Shown one piece after another: positions 10,529 to 19,209 of a DNA stretch of 64,000 nucleotides (position 1 is its first letter; each line of letters begins with the position of its first letter). The stretch lies in the NCBI GenBank assembly GCA_900548205.1, contig URJS01000001.1, positions 56,231 to 120,230 of the forward strand, in the 5' to 3' direction. The stretch comes from an uncultured Roseburia sp. (lineage in GTDB: Bacteria; Bacillota; Clostridia; Lachnospirales; Lachnospiraceae). A model generated the notes under the pieces. That model was not told the DNA's origin, did no database searches, and saw only the letters and a program-made list of their open reading frames with translations. A program made the translations under genes and the position numbers.

Positions 10529-10562
10529 AAAAGGGGTGCGGGGCAGGTTGCACCCCTTTTTT
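10529..10562 (+). terminator. Hairpin with U-run between binding protein and permease
   Basis: AAAAGGGGTGC pairs with GCACCCCTTTT, followed by further T residues. Partial terminators at this position in sugar ABC operons let the binding protein be made in excess over the membrane subunits. Confidence 0.8.
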
Positions 10563-10595
10563 ATCAGAATGCTTAAATTAAGGAAGGAAATGACT

Positions 10596-11390
10596 ATGGA
10601 TAAAAGGAAGAGCAGAACGTATTTTTTTATGATACTTCCTGCATTTATCGGATTTATAATCTTATTTATCGTTCCGGTCATTATGAGCTTTGGGTATAGC
10701 GTGACAAACTGGTCTGTATATAATGCAGATATTGAGTTTATAGGCTTAAGGAATTTTCAAAAATTATTTTCAGATGTAAAGACGGTATCGGCAATTGGGC
10801 ACTCGGTCAAGTATGTGATTTTGATCACCATTATTCAAAATGTTTTATCGATCATACTGGCGGTGCTGTTAAATAAAAAGACAAAGGCAGCAAACTTTGT
10901 GAAATCAATCACGTTTTTGCCTGGGGTATTAAGTATCATGGTCGTGGGATATTTGTTCCAGTATATTATGACCTCTGCAGACGGCGGATTGTTAAACAGC
11001 ATCATTCAATTTTTTGGAGGCCAGCCGGTCAACTGGCTGGGAGACAGCAACATCGCCCTCTATTCAGTTCTGGCGACACAGGTGTGGCAATGGACGGGCT
11101 GGTCTATGGTAATTTATGTGGCAAACCTAAAGAGTATTGACAGCTCTCTGTATGAGGCGGCGGAAATCGACGGCGCGAATGGAATCCAGAAATTCTTTCG
11201 GGTTACACTGCCGCTTCTGTATCCGGCAACATCTTTTAATGTCCTGATGAGATTGATCAGAGAAGGCTTTAATACGGGAAAAACAGCGTATGCATGCGCG
11301 TTTGCGATTGTATTTTTTGTTCTTGTGTTCGTGTTTTCTAAGGTTGTCACATACTTTTTGAATAAATGGGAGGGAGCGATTCAGGCATGA
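10596..11390 (+). CDS. Sugar ABC importer permease (MalF type), probably with internal deletion
   Basis: Inner-membrane subunit of a sugar ABC importer. ATG 10596 is chosen because AGGAAGG stands 8 bases upstream and MDKRKSRTYFF is a typical N-terminus; the upstream in-frame ATGs lie in or near the terminator. The EAA loop (EAAEIDGANGIQKFFRVTLP) is present. About 12 residues later, NVLMRLI runs directly into REGFNTGKTAYACA, whereas this family normally has about 25-30 residues there, including GGLKVFD and TxGGP motifs. The protein is 264 residues instead of roughly 290-300. I infer an in-frame deletion that should remove most of a membrane segment. Its stop overlaps the next start (ATGA). Confidence 0.8.
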   Translation: MDKRKSRTYFFMILPAFIGFIILFIVPVIMSFGYSVTNWSVYNADIEFIGLRNFQKLFSDVKTVSAIGHSVKYVILITIIQNVLSIILAVLLNKKTKAANFVKSITFLPGVLSIMVVGYLFQYIMTSADGGLLNSIIQFFGGQPVNWLGDSNIALYSVLATQVWQWTGWSMVIYVANLKSIDSSLYEAAEIDGANGIQKFFRVTLPLLYPATSFNVLMRLIREGFNTGKTAYACAFAIVFFVLVFVFSKVVTYFLNKWEGAIQA

Positions 11391-12223
11391 AAAATGGTAA
11401 GTCTATAGCAAAAAAAGCGGGCTACGGCATATTTTTGGTGAGCGTGTCGGTCATCATGCTGCTTCCGATCTATTACCTGCTTGTTACAACGTTTAAAATG
11501 CCGGCGGAGGCGGTTGCAAGTCCGCTTGGGCTTCCCGTACACTTCACCTTTGATAATTATGCCAAAGCGATCGAGGCGATGAATTACGGACAGGCGTTTA
11601 AAAATAATATGATCATTACCGTGACCTCGGTACTGTTTTTGATCGTGTTTGCATCTATGGCGGCATACGTTATAGCGAGAAGCGAACAAAAGCTGTTTAA
11701 AGTGATGTATTCCGTATTTTTAGTAGGATTGATCATTCCGTTTCAGGTATCGATCATTCCGCTTTATAAAATTATTTCGGGAGTTAATCTGATGAACACG
11801 CATCTTGGAGTAATATTGGTCAATGTGTTCTGTATCAATCTCCCTCTTTCGATTTTTCTGATGCGGGGCTTTATCAACACCGTTCCGCAGGAGCTGGAGG
11901 AAGCGGCTCTGATTGACGGCTGCGGTACATTCCAGTGCTTCTGGCGTATCATCTTTCCGCTGTTAAAGCCGATCGTTTCTACGGTCGCGATTTTAAATAC
12001 GCTGGCAATCTGGAACGATTTTATGACGCCGCTGCTGTTTTTGCAGTCATCGGAAAAGCAGGTGCTCCTCCAGCAGGTGTACCGGAATGTGGGACCATTT
12101 TCAACTGACTGGACGTCCTTCTTCCCAATGCTTGTGATGGCGACACTGCCGCTTGTGATTTTCTATTTCATTATGCAAAGACAGATTATTGAGGGCGTTG
12201 TGGCAGGAGCCGTAAAAGGATAA
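11387..12223 (+). CDS. Sugar ABC importer permease (MalG type)
   Basis: Second membrane subunit of the importer, 278 residues and of normal length. ATG 11387 overlaps the stop of the preceding permease (ATGA), giving MKNGKSIAKKAGYGIF. It has six predicted membrane segments and the EAA motif EELEEAALIDGCGTFQCFW followed by FPLLKPI, which contacts the ATPase. It ends with the family-typical QRQIIEGVVAGAVKG. The gene itself is intact, although the binding protein and partner permease both carry lesions, so a working transporter is doubtful. Confidence 0.9.
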   Translation: MKNGKSIAKKAGYGIFLVSVSVIMLLPIYYLLVTTFKMPAEAVASPLGLPVHFTFDNYAKAIEAMNYGQAFKNNMIITVTSVLFLIVFASMAAYVIARSEQKLFKVMYSVFLVGLIIPFQVSIIPLYKIISGVNLMNTHLGVILVNVFCINLPLSIFLMRGFINTVPQELEEAALIDGCGTFQCFWRIIFPLLKPIVSTVAILNTLAIWNDFMTPLLFLQSSEKQVLLQQVYRNVGPFSTDWTSFFPMLVMATLPLVIFYFIMQRQIIEGVVAGAVKG

Positions 12224-12246
12224 ACAAAAAATAAAAGCTGTGATAA

Positions 12247-12281
12247 GCGGGCGATCTTTCCGGAAGGGGAGACCGCCCGCG
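12247..12281. terminator. GC-rich hairpin after the ABC operon
   Basis: GCGGGCG and CGCCCGC arms, extended by TCT/AGA across one mismatch. No U-run follows, so this may be a weak terminator or an RNA-stabilising end. Confidence 0.45.
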
Positions 12282-12314
12282 TTGTGTCTGCCTCATAAGG
12301 TTTTGAAAAATTGC

Positions 12315-12345
12315 TTGCATATGGAAAAAAATTGTGTTATATAAT
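12315..12345 (+). promoter_or_regulatory. Promoter of the haemoglobin gene
   Basis: TTGCAT at 12315-12320 and TATAAT at 12340-12345 are separated by 19 bases, about 60 bases before the start codon. The long spacer is unusual. No obvious NsrR- or Fnr-type palindrome was identified. Confidence 0.45.
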
Positions 12346-12403
12346 ATATAAAAGCAATTAGTTGCAACAAACACATAGAAAAATAGAAGGAGATACACAA
12401 GAT

Positions 12404-12844
12404 ATGTTAGATCAAAGAACAGTAGAAATCATAAAAAGTACAGTTCCGGCGCTGAAGGAGCACGGACTAGAGATCACAAAAACATTTTATAAGAATATGT
12501 TTGAGAACAATCCGGAGGTGAAGCCATTATTTGATATGGCCAGACAGGAGTCCGGAGAGCAGCCAAAGGCGCTGGCGATGACAGTATTGGCGGCTGCCCA
12601 GAACATAGATAATTTGGAGTCTTTATTGCCGGCAGTAAAGAAAATCGGGGAAAAGCACTGTGATGCAAATATTAAGCCGGAGCATTATCCGATCGTTGGA
12701 TCGAATCTTTTGGGTGCGATCAAAGAGGTTTTAGGCGATGCGGCTACAGATGAGGTTCTTGAGGCATGGGGAAAGGCATACGAGGTGATCGCTCAGGTAT
12801 TTATTGATGTAGAGAAAGGAATTTACGAATCAAGAAGTAAATAA
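12404..12844 (+). CDS. Single-domain bacterial haemoglobin
   Basis: Myoglobin-like haem protein of 146 residues, equal in length to Vitreoscilla haemoglobin. The key positions align by count: Tyr29 (B10), Gln53 (E7) and proximal His85 (F8). ATG 12404 follows AGAAGGAG and gives MLDQRTVEII, the usual N-terminus. There is no FAD/NAD reductase domain, so it needs an external reductant. In anaerobes such globins most plausibly scavenge nitric oxide or traces of oxygen. It has its own promoter and terminator and is unrelated to the sugar genes on both sides. Confidence 0.92.
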   Translation: MLDQRTVEIIKSTVPALKEHGLEITKTFYKNMFENNPEVKPLFDMARQESGEQPKALAMTVLAAAQNIDNLESLLPAVKKIGEKHCDANIKPEHYPIVGSNLLGAIKEVLGDAATDEVLEAWGKAYEVIAQVFIDVEKGIYESRSK

Positions 12845-12857
12845 TACATAAAATCAG

Positions 12858-12895
12858 CCATATTCACAATTCATGTGAATATGGTATTTTTATTT
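12858..12895 (+). terminator. Terminator of the haemoglobin gene
   Basis: CCATATTCACA and TGTGAATATGG form a perfect 11-bp stem with a 5-base loop, followed by TATTTTTATTT. Confidence 0.9.
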
Positions 12896-12927
12896 ACTTA
12901 AAATGAAAAAGAATGAAAAATTTTATG

Positions 12928-12944
12928 CCGCCGGTCAGTGGCGG
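12928..12944 (+). other. Small hairpin upstream of the PTS ribosome site
   Basis: CCGCC and GGCGG pair across a 7-base loop, ending a few bases before the GGAGG of the PTS gene. I see neither a convincing antiterminator (RAT) site with overlapping terminator nor a BglG-type gene nearby, so its regulatory value is unclear. Confidence 0.3.
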
Positions 12945-12961
12945 TGAAATGGAGGTTATGT

Positions 12962-14875
12962 ATGGATATTCATAAAGCTGCGAAAAGTATATTAGAACAT
13001 GTCGGCGGAAGCGAAAATATCAAGGACGTCAGTCATTGCTTTACAAGACTGCGCTTTGTGTTAAAGGATGATTCAAAAGCAGACAAGCAGACCATCGAGC
13101 GTTTGGAAGGCGTGATCCAGGTGGTGATTTCCGGCGGTCAGTTTCAGGTGGTGCTCGGCTCAAAGGTAAATCAGGTGTATGAGGCGCTGGCGCCGCTGCT
13201 GCCGCCGGAAAACGATGCATCGGGAGGAAAAGGAAAGGGCAAGCTGGCAAATTCCGTTTTACAGACAATTTCTAAAATGTTTACGCCGTTAATTCCTGCG
13301 ATCGCGGCTTCGGGATTGATCAAAGGCATTTTGACGGCGGCAAAGCTTTTGGCAGAGAAAAACGGCATTGATATTTCCGTGAATGATACCTATGTGCTGC
13401 TTCTTGCCGCAAGCCAGATCATTTTTTATTTTATGCCGGTGTTCCTCGGCTATACGGCGGCGAAGGCGCTTAAGTGCAATGAAGTTGTAGCAATGACGAT
13501 CGGCGGATTTTTATGCTACCCGCAGCTGGAGGCTATCATTCAGGATGCCGCCACGGCAACCACGATCTTTGGGATTCCCGTGACAAAGGGAGCATGGACG
13601 ATCGGTGAATCCACCAAGGTATTCAGCTATACCGAATCGGTCATTCCGATTTTGCTGGCAGTGTTTGCTCTGATGTACTTGGAGAAATTCTTAAATAAGG
13701 TAGTTCCACAGGTCATACAGATTATTATGGTGCCCGGATTGTCAATCCTCATCATGGTACCACTCACACTTACACTGCTGGGACCGATCGGTATCTGGGT
13801 AGGGAATGGCATTCAGGCATTATATTATGCATTGATGAGCTTTAATACGGCTGTCGGCGGTGCGGTGATCGGCGGACTATGGGGCGTTTTTGTTATTTTC
13901 GGTGCGCATCGGGCGCTGCTGCCGGTAGGACTGAATGATGTTGCGGTGAGCGGAAAGCAAAATCTGTTGGCGTTTGCAGGCGCGGCAAATTTTTCGCAGG
14001 GCGGTGCGGCACTTGGAGTTATGCTAAAATCAAGAAATAAGGAGCTAAAGAGTGTGGCGGCGTCGGCAACGATTTCCGCGGCGCTGGTGGGGATCACGGA
14101 GCCTGCGATCTATGGCTGCAATCTTCGCCTGAAAAAGCCGATGATCTGTGCGATTGTCGGCGGTGCGATCGGCGGCGGAATTATGGGCATTGGAGGTGTT
14201 TACGGCGATGCGTTTGCCAATAACGGTGTGCTGACTGTTTTCTCTTATGCCGCATTTGGGATGAAGCCGTTTATTTTTTATTTGATCGGCTGCGGTGTCG
14301 CATTCTTTGGCGCGGCGATCTTGACTTATTTGATCGGCTTTGAGGATTTGGAGGATCAAAGACAGGAAGCTTTTCGTCAGAAGACGGAGAGGATTACCGA
14401 CAAAGGGATAGAAACAGCATGGGAGATCACGGCTCCGGTAGAGGGAGAAGCGATTGCGTTAAGTGAGGTTGACGACGAGGTGTTTGCATCAGAAGCTTTG
14501 GGAAAAGGAATTGCGATACTTCCCCAAAAGGGAGAAGTCCTTGCGCCGGCGGATGGTACGGTTACTGTTATTTATCCGACCCTCCATGCGATCGGGCTAA
14601 GTCTTTCAAGTGGTGTTGAGCTTTTGATCCATGTGGGGATCGACACGGTGAAGCTGGAAGGAAAATATTTTAAAAAGTATGTAGAGGAAGGCGCCAAGAT
14701 CAAGAAAGGCGAAAAAATCATGGGGTTTGATTTAGAGAAAATAAAAGCGGCAGGCTATGATCCGACGGTTATGGTTGTGGTTGGAAATACAAAAGACTAT
14801 GAGACAGTGACCGGACTTACGGCGCGCCATGCAGATTCCGATACGCCTGTGATCAAGGTAGCAGCGGGAGAATAA
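12962..14875 (+). CDS. Beta-glucoside PTS transporter, EIIBCA fusion
   Basis: Imports beta-glucosides with phosphorylation at the expense of PEP. Domain order is EIIB (phospho-Cys26 in SHCFTRLRF), the EIIC membrane channel (about residues 105-460, with GITEPAIYG), then EIIA with His542 and His557, spaced 15 apart as in EIIA-Glc. The length of 637 residues is normal for BglF/BglP. ATG 12962 follows GGAGG at good spacing; earlier in-frame codons overlap a hairpin. The GH1 gene 77 bases downstream would hydrolyse the phosphorylated product, so the two form one pathway. The gene is intact, unlike the neighbouring ABC route. Confidence 0.95.
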   Translation: MDIHKAAKSILEHVGGSENIKDVSHCFTRLRFVLKDDSKADKQTIERLEGVIQVVISGGQFQVVLGSKVNQVYEALAPLLPPENDASGGKGKGKLANSVLQTISKMFTPLIPAIAASGLIKGILTAAKLLAEKNGIDISVNDTYVLLLAASQIIFYFMPVFLGYTAAKALKCNEVVAMTIGGFLCYPQLEAIIQDAATATTIFGIPVTKGAWTIGESTKVFSYTESVIPILLAVFALMYLEKFLNKVVPQVIQIIMVPGLSILIMVPLTLTLLGPIGIWVGNGIQALYYALMSFNTAVGGAVIGGLWGVFVIFGAHRALLPVGLNDVAVSGKQNLLAFAGAANFSQGGAALGVMLKSRNKELKSVAASATISAALVGITEPAIYGCNLRLKKPMICAIVGGAIGGGIMGIGGVYGDAFANNGVLTVFSYAAFGMKPFIFYLIGCGVAFFGAAILTYLIGFEDLEDQRQEAFRQKTERITDKGIETAWEITAPVEGEAIALSEVDDEVFASEALGKGIAILPQKGEVLAPADGTVTVIYPTLHAIGLSLSSGVELLIHVGIDTVKLEGKYFKKYVEEGAKIKKGEKIMGFDLEKIKAAGYDPTVMVVVGNTKDYETVTGLTARHADSDTPVIKVAAGE

Positions 14876-14952
14876 ACAAAGGTATGGCAGAGCAGAGATT
14901 TCATTTTGAAGCGTGTTGTGATAAAGAGAGAACTAATGGGAGGAAAGAACTT

Positions 14953-16368
14953 ATGTCACATAGATTTCCAAAAAATTTTTTGTGGGGAGCATCCTCCTCG
15001 GCATTTCAAATCGAAGGAGGCTGGGAGGAGGACGGAAAGGGAATGACGGTCGCCGATCATAATTCCTTTCGGCGTTCCGCAAAGCAGGCAGACAGTAAGG
15101 TTGCCAGCGACTTCTATCATCATTGGAGAGAGGATATTGCCCTGATGAAGGAGCTGGGAATGCAGATCTATCGCTTTTCTTTGTCATGGGCGAGGATCAT
15201 ACCGGATGGAGACGGAGAGATCAACCGGGCGGGCATTGATTTTTACAGAAATGTCATTGACTGTCTAATGGAGCATGGAATAGAACCCTTCGTGACACTG
15301 TATCATTTTGACCTCCCCTATGCGCTGGTCGAAAAATACAATGGCTGGGAGGACAGGCGGTGTGTATATGCATTTGAGCGTTACGCGAAGCTGTGCTTTG
15401 CAGAGTTTGGCGAAAGGGTGAAATACTGGCAGGTCATCAACGAGCAGAATCTTATGATTCGCGTGGATGAGCGTATGAATATTGAGGAGACAGACGCGTG
15501 GAAGGCAGATAAGATGCGCGCGCAGATGGATTATCATATGTTTCTTGCAAACGCACTGGCGACAAGGGCGTGCCATGAAATGGTCAAGGATGGAAAAATC
15601 GGACCGGCGATTTCTTCCGCCTGTACCTATCCGTTGACAAACAAGCCGCAGGATGTGTGGGCGGCAAAGATGAATGACTGTATGAAGACGGATTACTGTC
15701 TGGATATGTATTATGACGGAAAATATCCGGGCTATTATATGCGCTATCTAAGAGAGCGCAATATCGTGCCAGAGATGCTTGCGGGAGACGAGGAGATTCT
15801 AAAGGCAGGTAAAATGGATTACATTGCCGTGAATTATTACCGTACGCTCTGTGCAAGCTATCTGCCGTCCGACGAGGAGCATCCTGTCGGAATGCGTGTA
15901 TTTCGCGGCAACGAGGTAGATTTTGATCAGTACGGTTATTGCCGGGATGAAAAAAATGAGCATCTTGGGGCAAGCGAGTACGGGGCGCAGATTGATCCGA
16001 TGGGCTTAAGGATCGTCCTGAATGATTATTACAGCAGATATCGTCTGCCGCTGCTCATCACGGAAAACGGACTTGGCGCTGCGGATGAATTGACAGAGGC
16101 GGGCGAGGTTCACGATTCCTATCGGATCGACTATATCAAAAAGCATCTGGAAGCCTGTGCATTGGCGATCGAGGATGGCGTTGCGCTGATGGGATATTCG
16201 GCATGGTCTTTTATGGACTTGCTGAGCTCGCATCAGGGCTTTCGGAAACGTTATGGTTTTGTCTATGTGAATCGTGACGATCATGACCTGAAGGATATGA
16301 GAAGAATAAAAAAGGACAGCTTTTACTGGTATCAAAATGTGATACGAACGAATGGAGATGAGCTGTAA
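14953..16368 (+). CDS. GH1 6-phospho-beta-glucosidase
   Basis: Cytoplasmic glycosidase of 471 residues that should cleave the phosphorylated beta-glucosides delivered by the upstream PTS. The N-terminal NFLWGASSSAFQIEGG segment is a family-1 signature. Glu164 in INEQN is the acid/base (NEQ replaces the usual NEP) and Glu371 in ITENGLG is the nucleophile. ATG 14953 is preceded by GGAGG; the 23 in-frame codons before it do not resemble the family. It forms an operon with the PTS gene. Confidence 0.92.
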   Translation: MSHRFPKNFLWGASSSAFQIEGGWEEDGKGMTVADHNSFRRSAKQADSKVASDFYHHWREDIALMKELGMQIYRFSLSWARIIPDGDGEINRAGIDFYRNVIDCLMEHGIEPFVTLYHFDLPYALVEKYNGWEDRRCVYAFERYAKLCFAEFGERVKYWQVINEQNLMIRVDERMNIEETDAWKADKMRAQMDYHMFLANALATRACHEMVKDGKIGPAISSACTYPLTNKPQDVWAAKMNDCMKTDYCLDMYYDGKYPGYYMRYLRERNIVPEMLAGDEEILKAGKMDYIAVNYYRTLCASYLPSDEEHPVGMRVFRGNEVDFDQYGYCRDEKNEHLGASEYGAQIDPMGLRIVLNDYYSRYRLPLLITENGLGAADELTEAGEVHDSYRIDYIKKHLEACALAIEDGVALMGYSAWSFMDLLSSHQGFRKRYGFVYVNRDDHDLKDMRRIKKDSFYWYQNVIRTNGDEL

Positions 16369-16451
16369 AAGAGAAGTCAGACGAAGGAAAAGAAAAAATA
16401 GAACAAAAAATTGTAATTATGCACAGGGAAGTATGGGAGGTGATGAAATTC

Positions 16452-16479
16452 TCCAAGCAGGTGCTTGTCCAAGCAGGTG
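16452..16479 (+). repeat. Tandem 12-base direct repeat
   Basis: TCCAAGCAGGTG occurs at 16452-16463 and 16468-16479, a 16-base period, in the gap between the GH1 and GH16 genes. It may be a regulator site or chance duplication; nothing else supports a function. Confidence 0.4.
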
Positions 16480-16534
16480 TGCAGGCGTCCTTTCAAAAGC
16501 TTAAAAATAGTGACAAAATAGTAAGAACTGGAGA

Positions 16535-16563
16535 TTTCTTTTTTACGGAAGTTCCGATATAAT
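16535..16563 (+). promoter_or_regulatory. Promoter of the GH16 gene with overlapping palindrome
   Basis: TATAAT at 16558-16563 has a weak TTTCTT -35 hexamer 17 bases upstream. The palindrome CGGAAGTTCCG (16546-16556) fills the spacer just before the -10 box, a position where a bound repressor would block polymerase. Confidence 0.5.
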
Positions 16564-16644
16564 ATACGGATAAAAAGAATCTCGGATTCTTGGGGAAACA
16601 GCCGCACAGACGGCTGAATATCATTGGGGAAAAGGAGAAGAAAC

Positions 16645-17888
16645 ATGCAAAAAAAGAAATGGAGCAAACAGATCGTACCTGTTTTGGCAGCCGTAGTCCT
16701 GCTGCCGTATGGAGCCGCAACCGCAGAGGCGGCGCCGCCGGAAAATGGAAACTGGACATTGCTTCCGGCAGCTTCGGATGAGTTTGAGGGAACATCGCTG
16801 GATGCACAGAAATGGAATAATGGAATCTGGTATGATGTGACGACAGACCTTGCGTTTTGCCCGAATAACGTGTCGGTACGGGACGGAAACCTTGTACTGA
16901 CGGCGAAGAAGGAAGATTATAACGGAAAACATTACACGGCGGGAGCGGTAGAGTCAAAGTTTGAGGTGCCGGGAACGGCAAGCTATGTGGAGGTACGCGC
17001 GAAGGCATTAGACAAAAATGCAAATGTGCTCAGTGCGATCTGGATGCAGTCGTCCCCGCTTACATGGGCGCTTAATCCGAATCCTGAGATTGACATTATG
17101 GAGACATTTGACTACACAAAAAGATGACAAGCACCCTGCATACATGGCGTCAGAACCCGTCGATTCATTTACAGATGGGAACAAATGGGTGGAACACGGG
17201 ATTGGAAGACATCAGTGCGGATTATCACACCTATGCATTGGAGCGCAGAGACGGAAAGATGCGGTTTTATTTTGATGGAAAGCTGGCATGGGAGAGAAGC
17301 GGCATAGAGGATTCTTTTACAGAGCTGTCCCGTCATATGGTGCTTAGCCTGGAAGGGCATCTGGGCGCGCCGGTGGATGAGCACCTGCCGGGAGAATTTT
17401 TGATCGATTATGTCAGAACCTATTATGACAGTGATTTTATGAAGGCTCCGGCAGACGGCGTCTATCAGATCGTCAACAGACAAAGCGGAAAGGCGCTTGA
17501 TATTCCAAGCAGCGAAGCGGGAAGCAAGGCGCAGATGGTGCAGAAGGATGCACAGAACGCAGGCACATGGAAGCTGCAAAAGCAGGAGGATGGTACATGG
17601 ACGATGATCAGCAGTGTGAACGGATATTGTGCCGATTTGACGGCAGACGCATATGTGACGTCTAACGGAACGTCAGTGACACAGTATCCGTATCACGGCG
17701 AGTCCAATCAGAGGTGGTATCTGGTTCCGACAGAAGATGGGGCGTTTAAGATCATCTCTGCGCTTAGCGGAAAATCGCTGTGCGTCAAGGATGCTTCTAT
17801 GCAGGAAAATGCTCCGATCATACAGTAGACATATGGCAATGACAATAGCGACACTAACGACGAATGGAAGTTTGTGCCGGTAAATTAA
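16645..17888 (+). pseudogene. Secreted GH16 beta-glucanase with ricin-type lectin domain, broken twice
   Basis: ATG 16645 follows AAAGGAG and starts a signal peptide (KKKW, then a hydrophobic core, then ATAEAAP). The GH16 catalytic motif EIDIMETFD is intact, with Glu148 and Glu153. The frame then breaks at an A5 run (17118-17122): one more A would join it to the second frame, which continues the fold (THxW-like segment, DYHTYALE) and carries a ricin-B/CBM13 domain from about base 17460. A TAG at 17826-17828 stands where ricin repeats usually have Trp (QW), followed by 19 in-frame codons to the natural stop at 17888. Two independent lesions make a true pseudogene likely. Intact, it would degrade beta-1,3/1,4-glucans outside the cell. 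Confidence 0.85.
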
Positions 17889-17915
17889 TCAATAAACAAG
17901 GTGGAGAAAGAGAAG

Positions 17916-19187
17916 ATGGCTGAGAAAATGAAAGTTGCGATCGTGGGACTTGGAAGCAGAGGACTTCAGGTATATGCGCCGATCATCGAACAGAATGCGG
18001 AGAAAATGGAGCTGGTTGCGGTCGCGGATATTCTGGAGGAACGAGTGCAGGAGGCAAAAGAGAGATACCATTTGAAGGAGGAAAACTGTTTTCACAGTGC
18101 AAAGGAGCTGCTGGAGGCGGAGCGCCTGGCAGACGTTATGTTTATCTGTACGCAGGATCGGGAGCATGTGGAGCAGGCGGTTGCAGCGATCAAAAAGGGC
18201 TATCATATTCTTTTGGAGAAGCCGGTTTCGCCGAATGCACAAGAGTGCGATTTATTATTAAAGACAGCGGAGCAATACCAAAGAAAGGTATGCGTCTGTC
18301 ATGTACTTCGCTATACGCCGTTTTACAGCAAGATCAAGCAAATGCTCTCAGACGGTATGGTTGGACGGGGCATGAACATTCAGGCGCGGGAGGACGTTGG
18401 ATTTTTCCATCAGGCGCACTCGTTTGTCCGCGGAAATTGGAGGGACGCAGACGAAACCAGCCCGATGATTCTTGCAAAGTGCTGTCATGATATGGATATT
18501 CTTGTCTGGCTGGCAGATTCCGGGTGCGAGCAGGTATCCTCTTTTGGAGACTTGTCATGGTTTCGGGAGGAAAATGCGCCGAAAGGAGCGGCAGCGTACT
18601 GCCTTTCGGGCTGTGCGGCAAAGGAAACCTGCCCGTATGATGCGGAAAAGATTTATATTTTTGATAAGAGCACGGGAGTGCGGCATGGCGCGGGCTGGCC
18701 GGCAAATACGTTTGTGCTCCACCCCGATGAGGATTCTGTCAGGGAAGCCCTAAAGGAAGGTCCGTATGGAAGATGCGTGTATCACTGCGATAATAATGTG
18801 GTCGATCATCAGGTCGTAAATCTGAAAATGAAAAACGGAATTACAGTCACATTTTCCATGTGCGCATTCAGCGCAACCTGCAATCGAACCATTAAGATTA
18901 TGGGAACGATGGGGCAGATCGAGGGAGACATGGGGAAAAATATGATTTATTATACCCCGTTTGGCAAAGAGATGGAAGAAATTGATCTGACAAAGCTGAC
19001 AGACGATTTCAGCGGACACGGCGGCGGAGATGTGCGAATGGTGCAGCAGGTCTGCGACTATATTATGGAGGGGACGAAAAGTCCCTCCATTACAGAGCTG
19101 GCAGTTTCACTGGAAAGCCATTATATTGCACTGGCGGCAGAGCGCTCAAGGCTACAAAACGGCTGCGCCGTAACGCCGCAAAATTAA
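17916..19187 (+). CDS. Gfo/Idh/MocA-family NAD(P)-dependent oxidoreductase
   Basis: Cytoplasmic dehydrogenase of 423 residues. The N-terminus has the Rossmann motif VGLGSRG, followed by the family hallmark EKPVS near residue 103. The C-terminal domain has the CCHDMD segment characteristic of sugar-substrate members. ATG 17916 is chosen over GTG 17901 because the GTG lies inside the ribosome site (AAGGTGGAG). Members oxidise or reduce sugars, inositols and sugar acids; the substrate cannot be read from sequence. Closeness to GH16 and DUF4091 genes suggests polysaccharide or glycan catabolism. Confidence 0.88.
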   Translation: MAEKMKVAIVGLGSRGLQVYAPIIEQNAEKMELVAVADILEERVQEAKERYHLKEENCFHSAKELLEAERLADVMFICTQDREHVEQAVAAIKKGYHILLEKPVSPNAQECDLLLKTAEQYQRKVCVCHVLRYTPFYSKIKQMLSDGMVGRGMNIQAREDVGFFHQAHSFVRGNWRDADETSPMILAKCCHDMDILVWLADSGCEQVSSFGDLSWFREENAPKGAAAYCLSGCAAKETCPYDAEKIYIFDKSTGVRHGAGWPANTFVLHPDEDSVREALKEGPYGRCVYHCDNNVVDHQVVNLKMKNGITVTFSMCAFSATCNRTIKIMGTMGQIEGDMGKNMIYYTPFGKEMEEIDLTKLTDDFSGHGGGDVRMVQQVCDYIMEGTKSPSITELAVSLESHYIALAAERSRLQNGCAVTPQN

Positions 19188-19209
19188 TCGCATTGGAATG
19201 GAGATTCAT

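Noticed and set aside
16452..16479. Start of a CRISPR-like or tandem repeat array
   Set aside because: Only two copies of 12 bases with a 4-base gap; no spacers and no cas genes.
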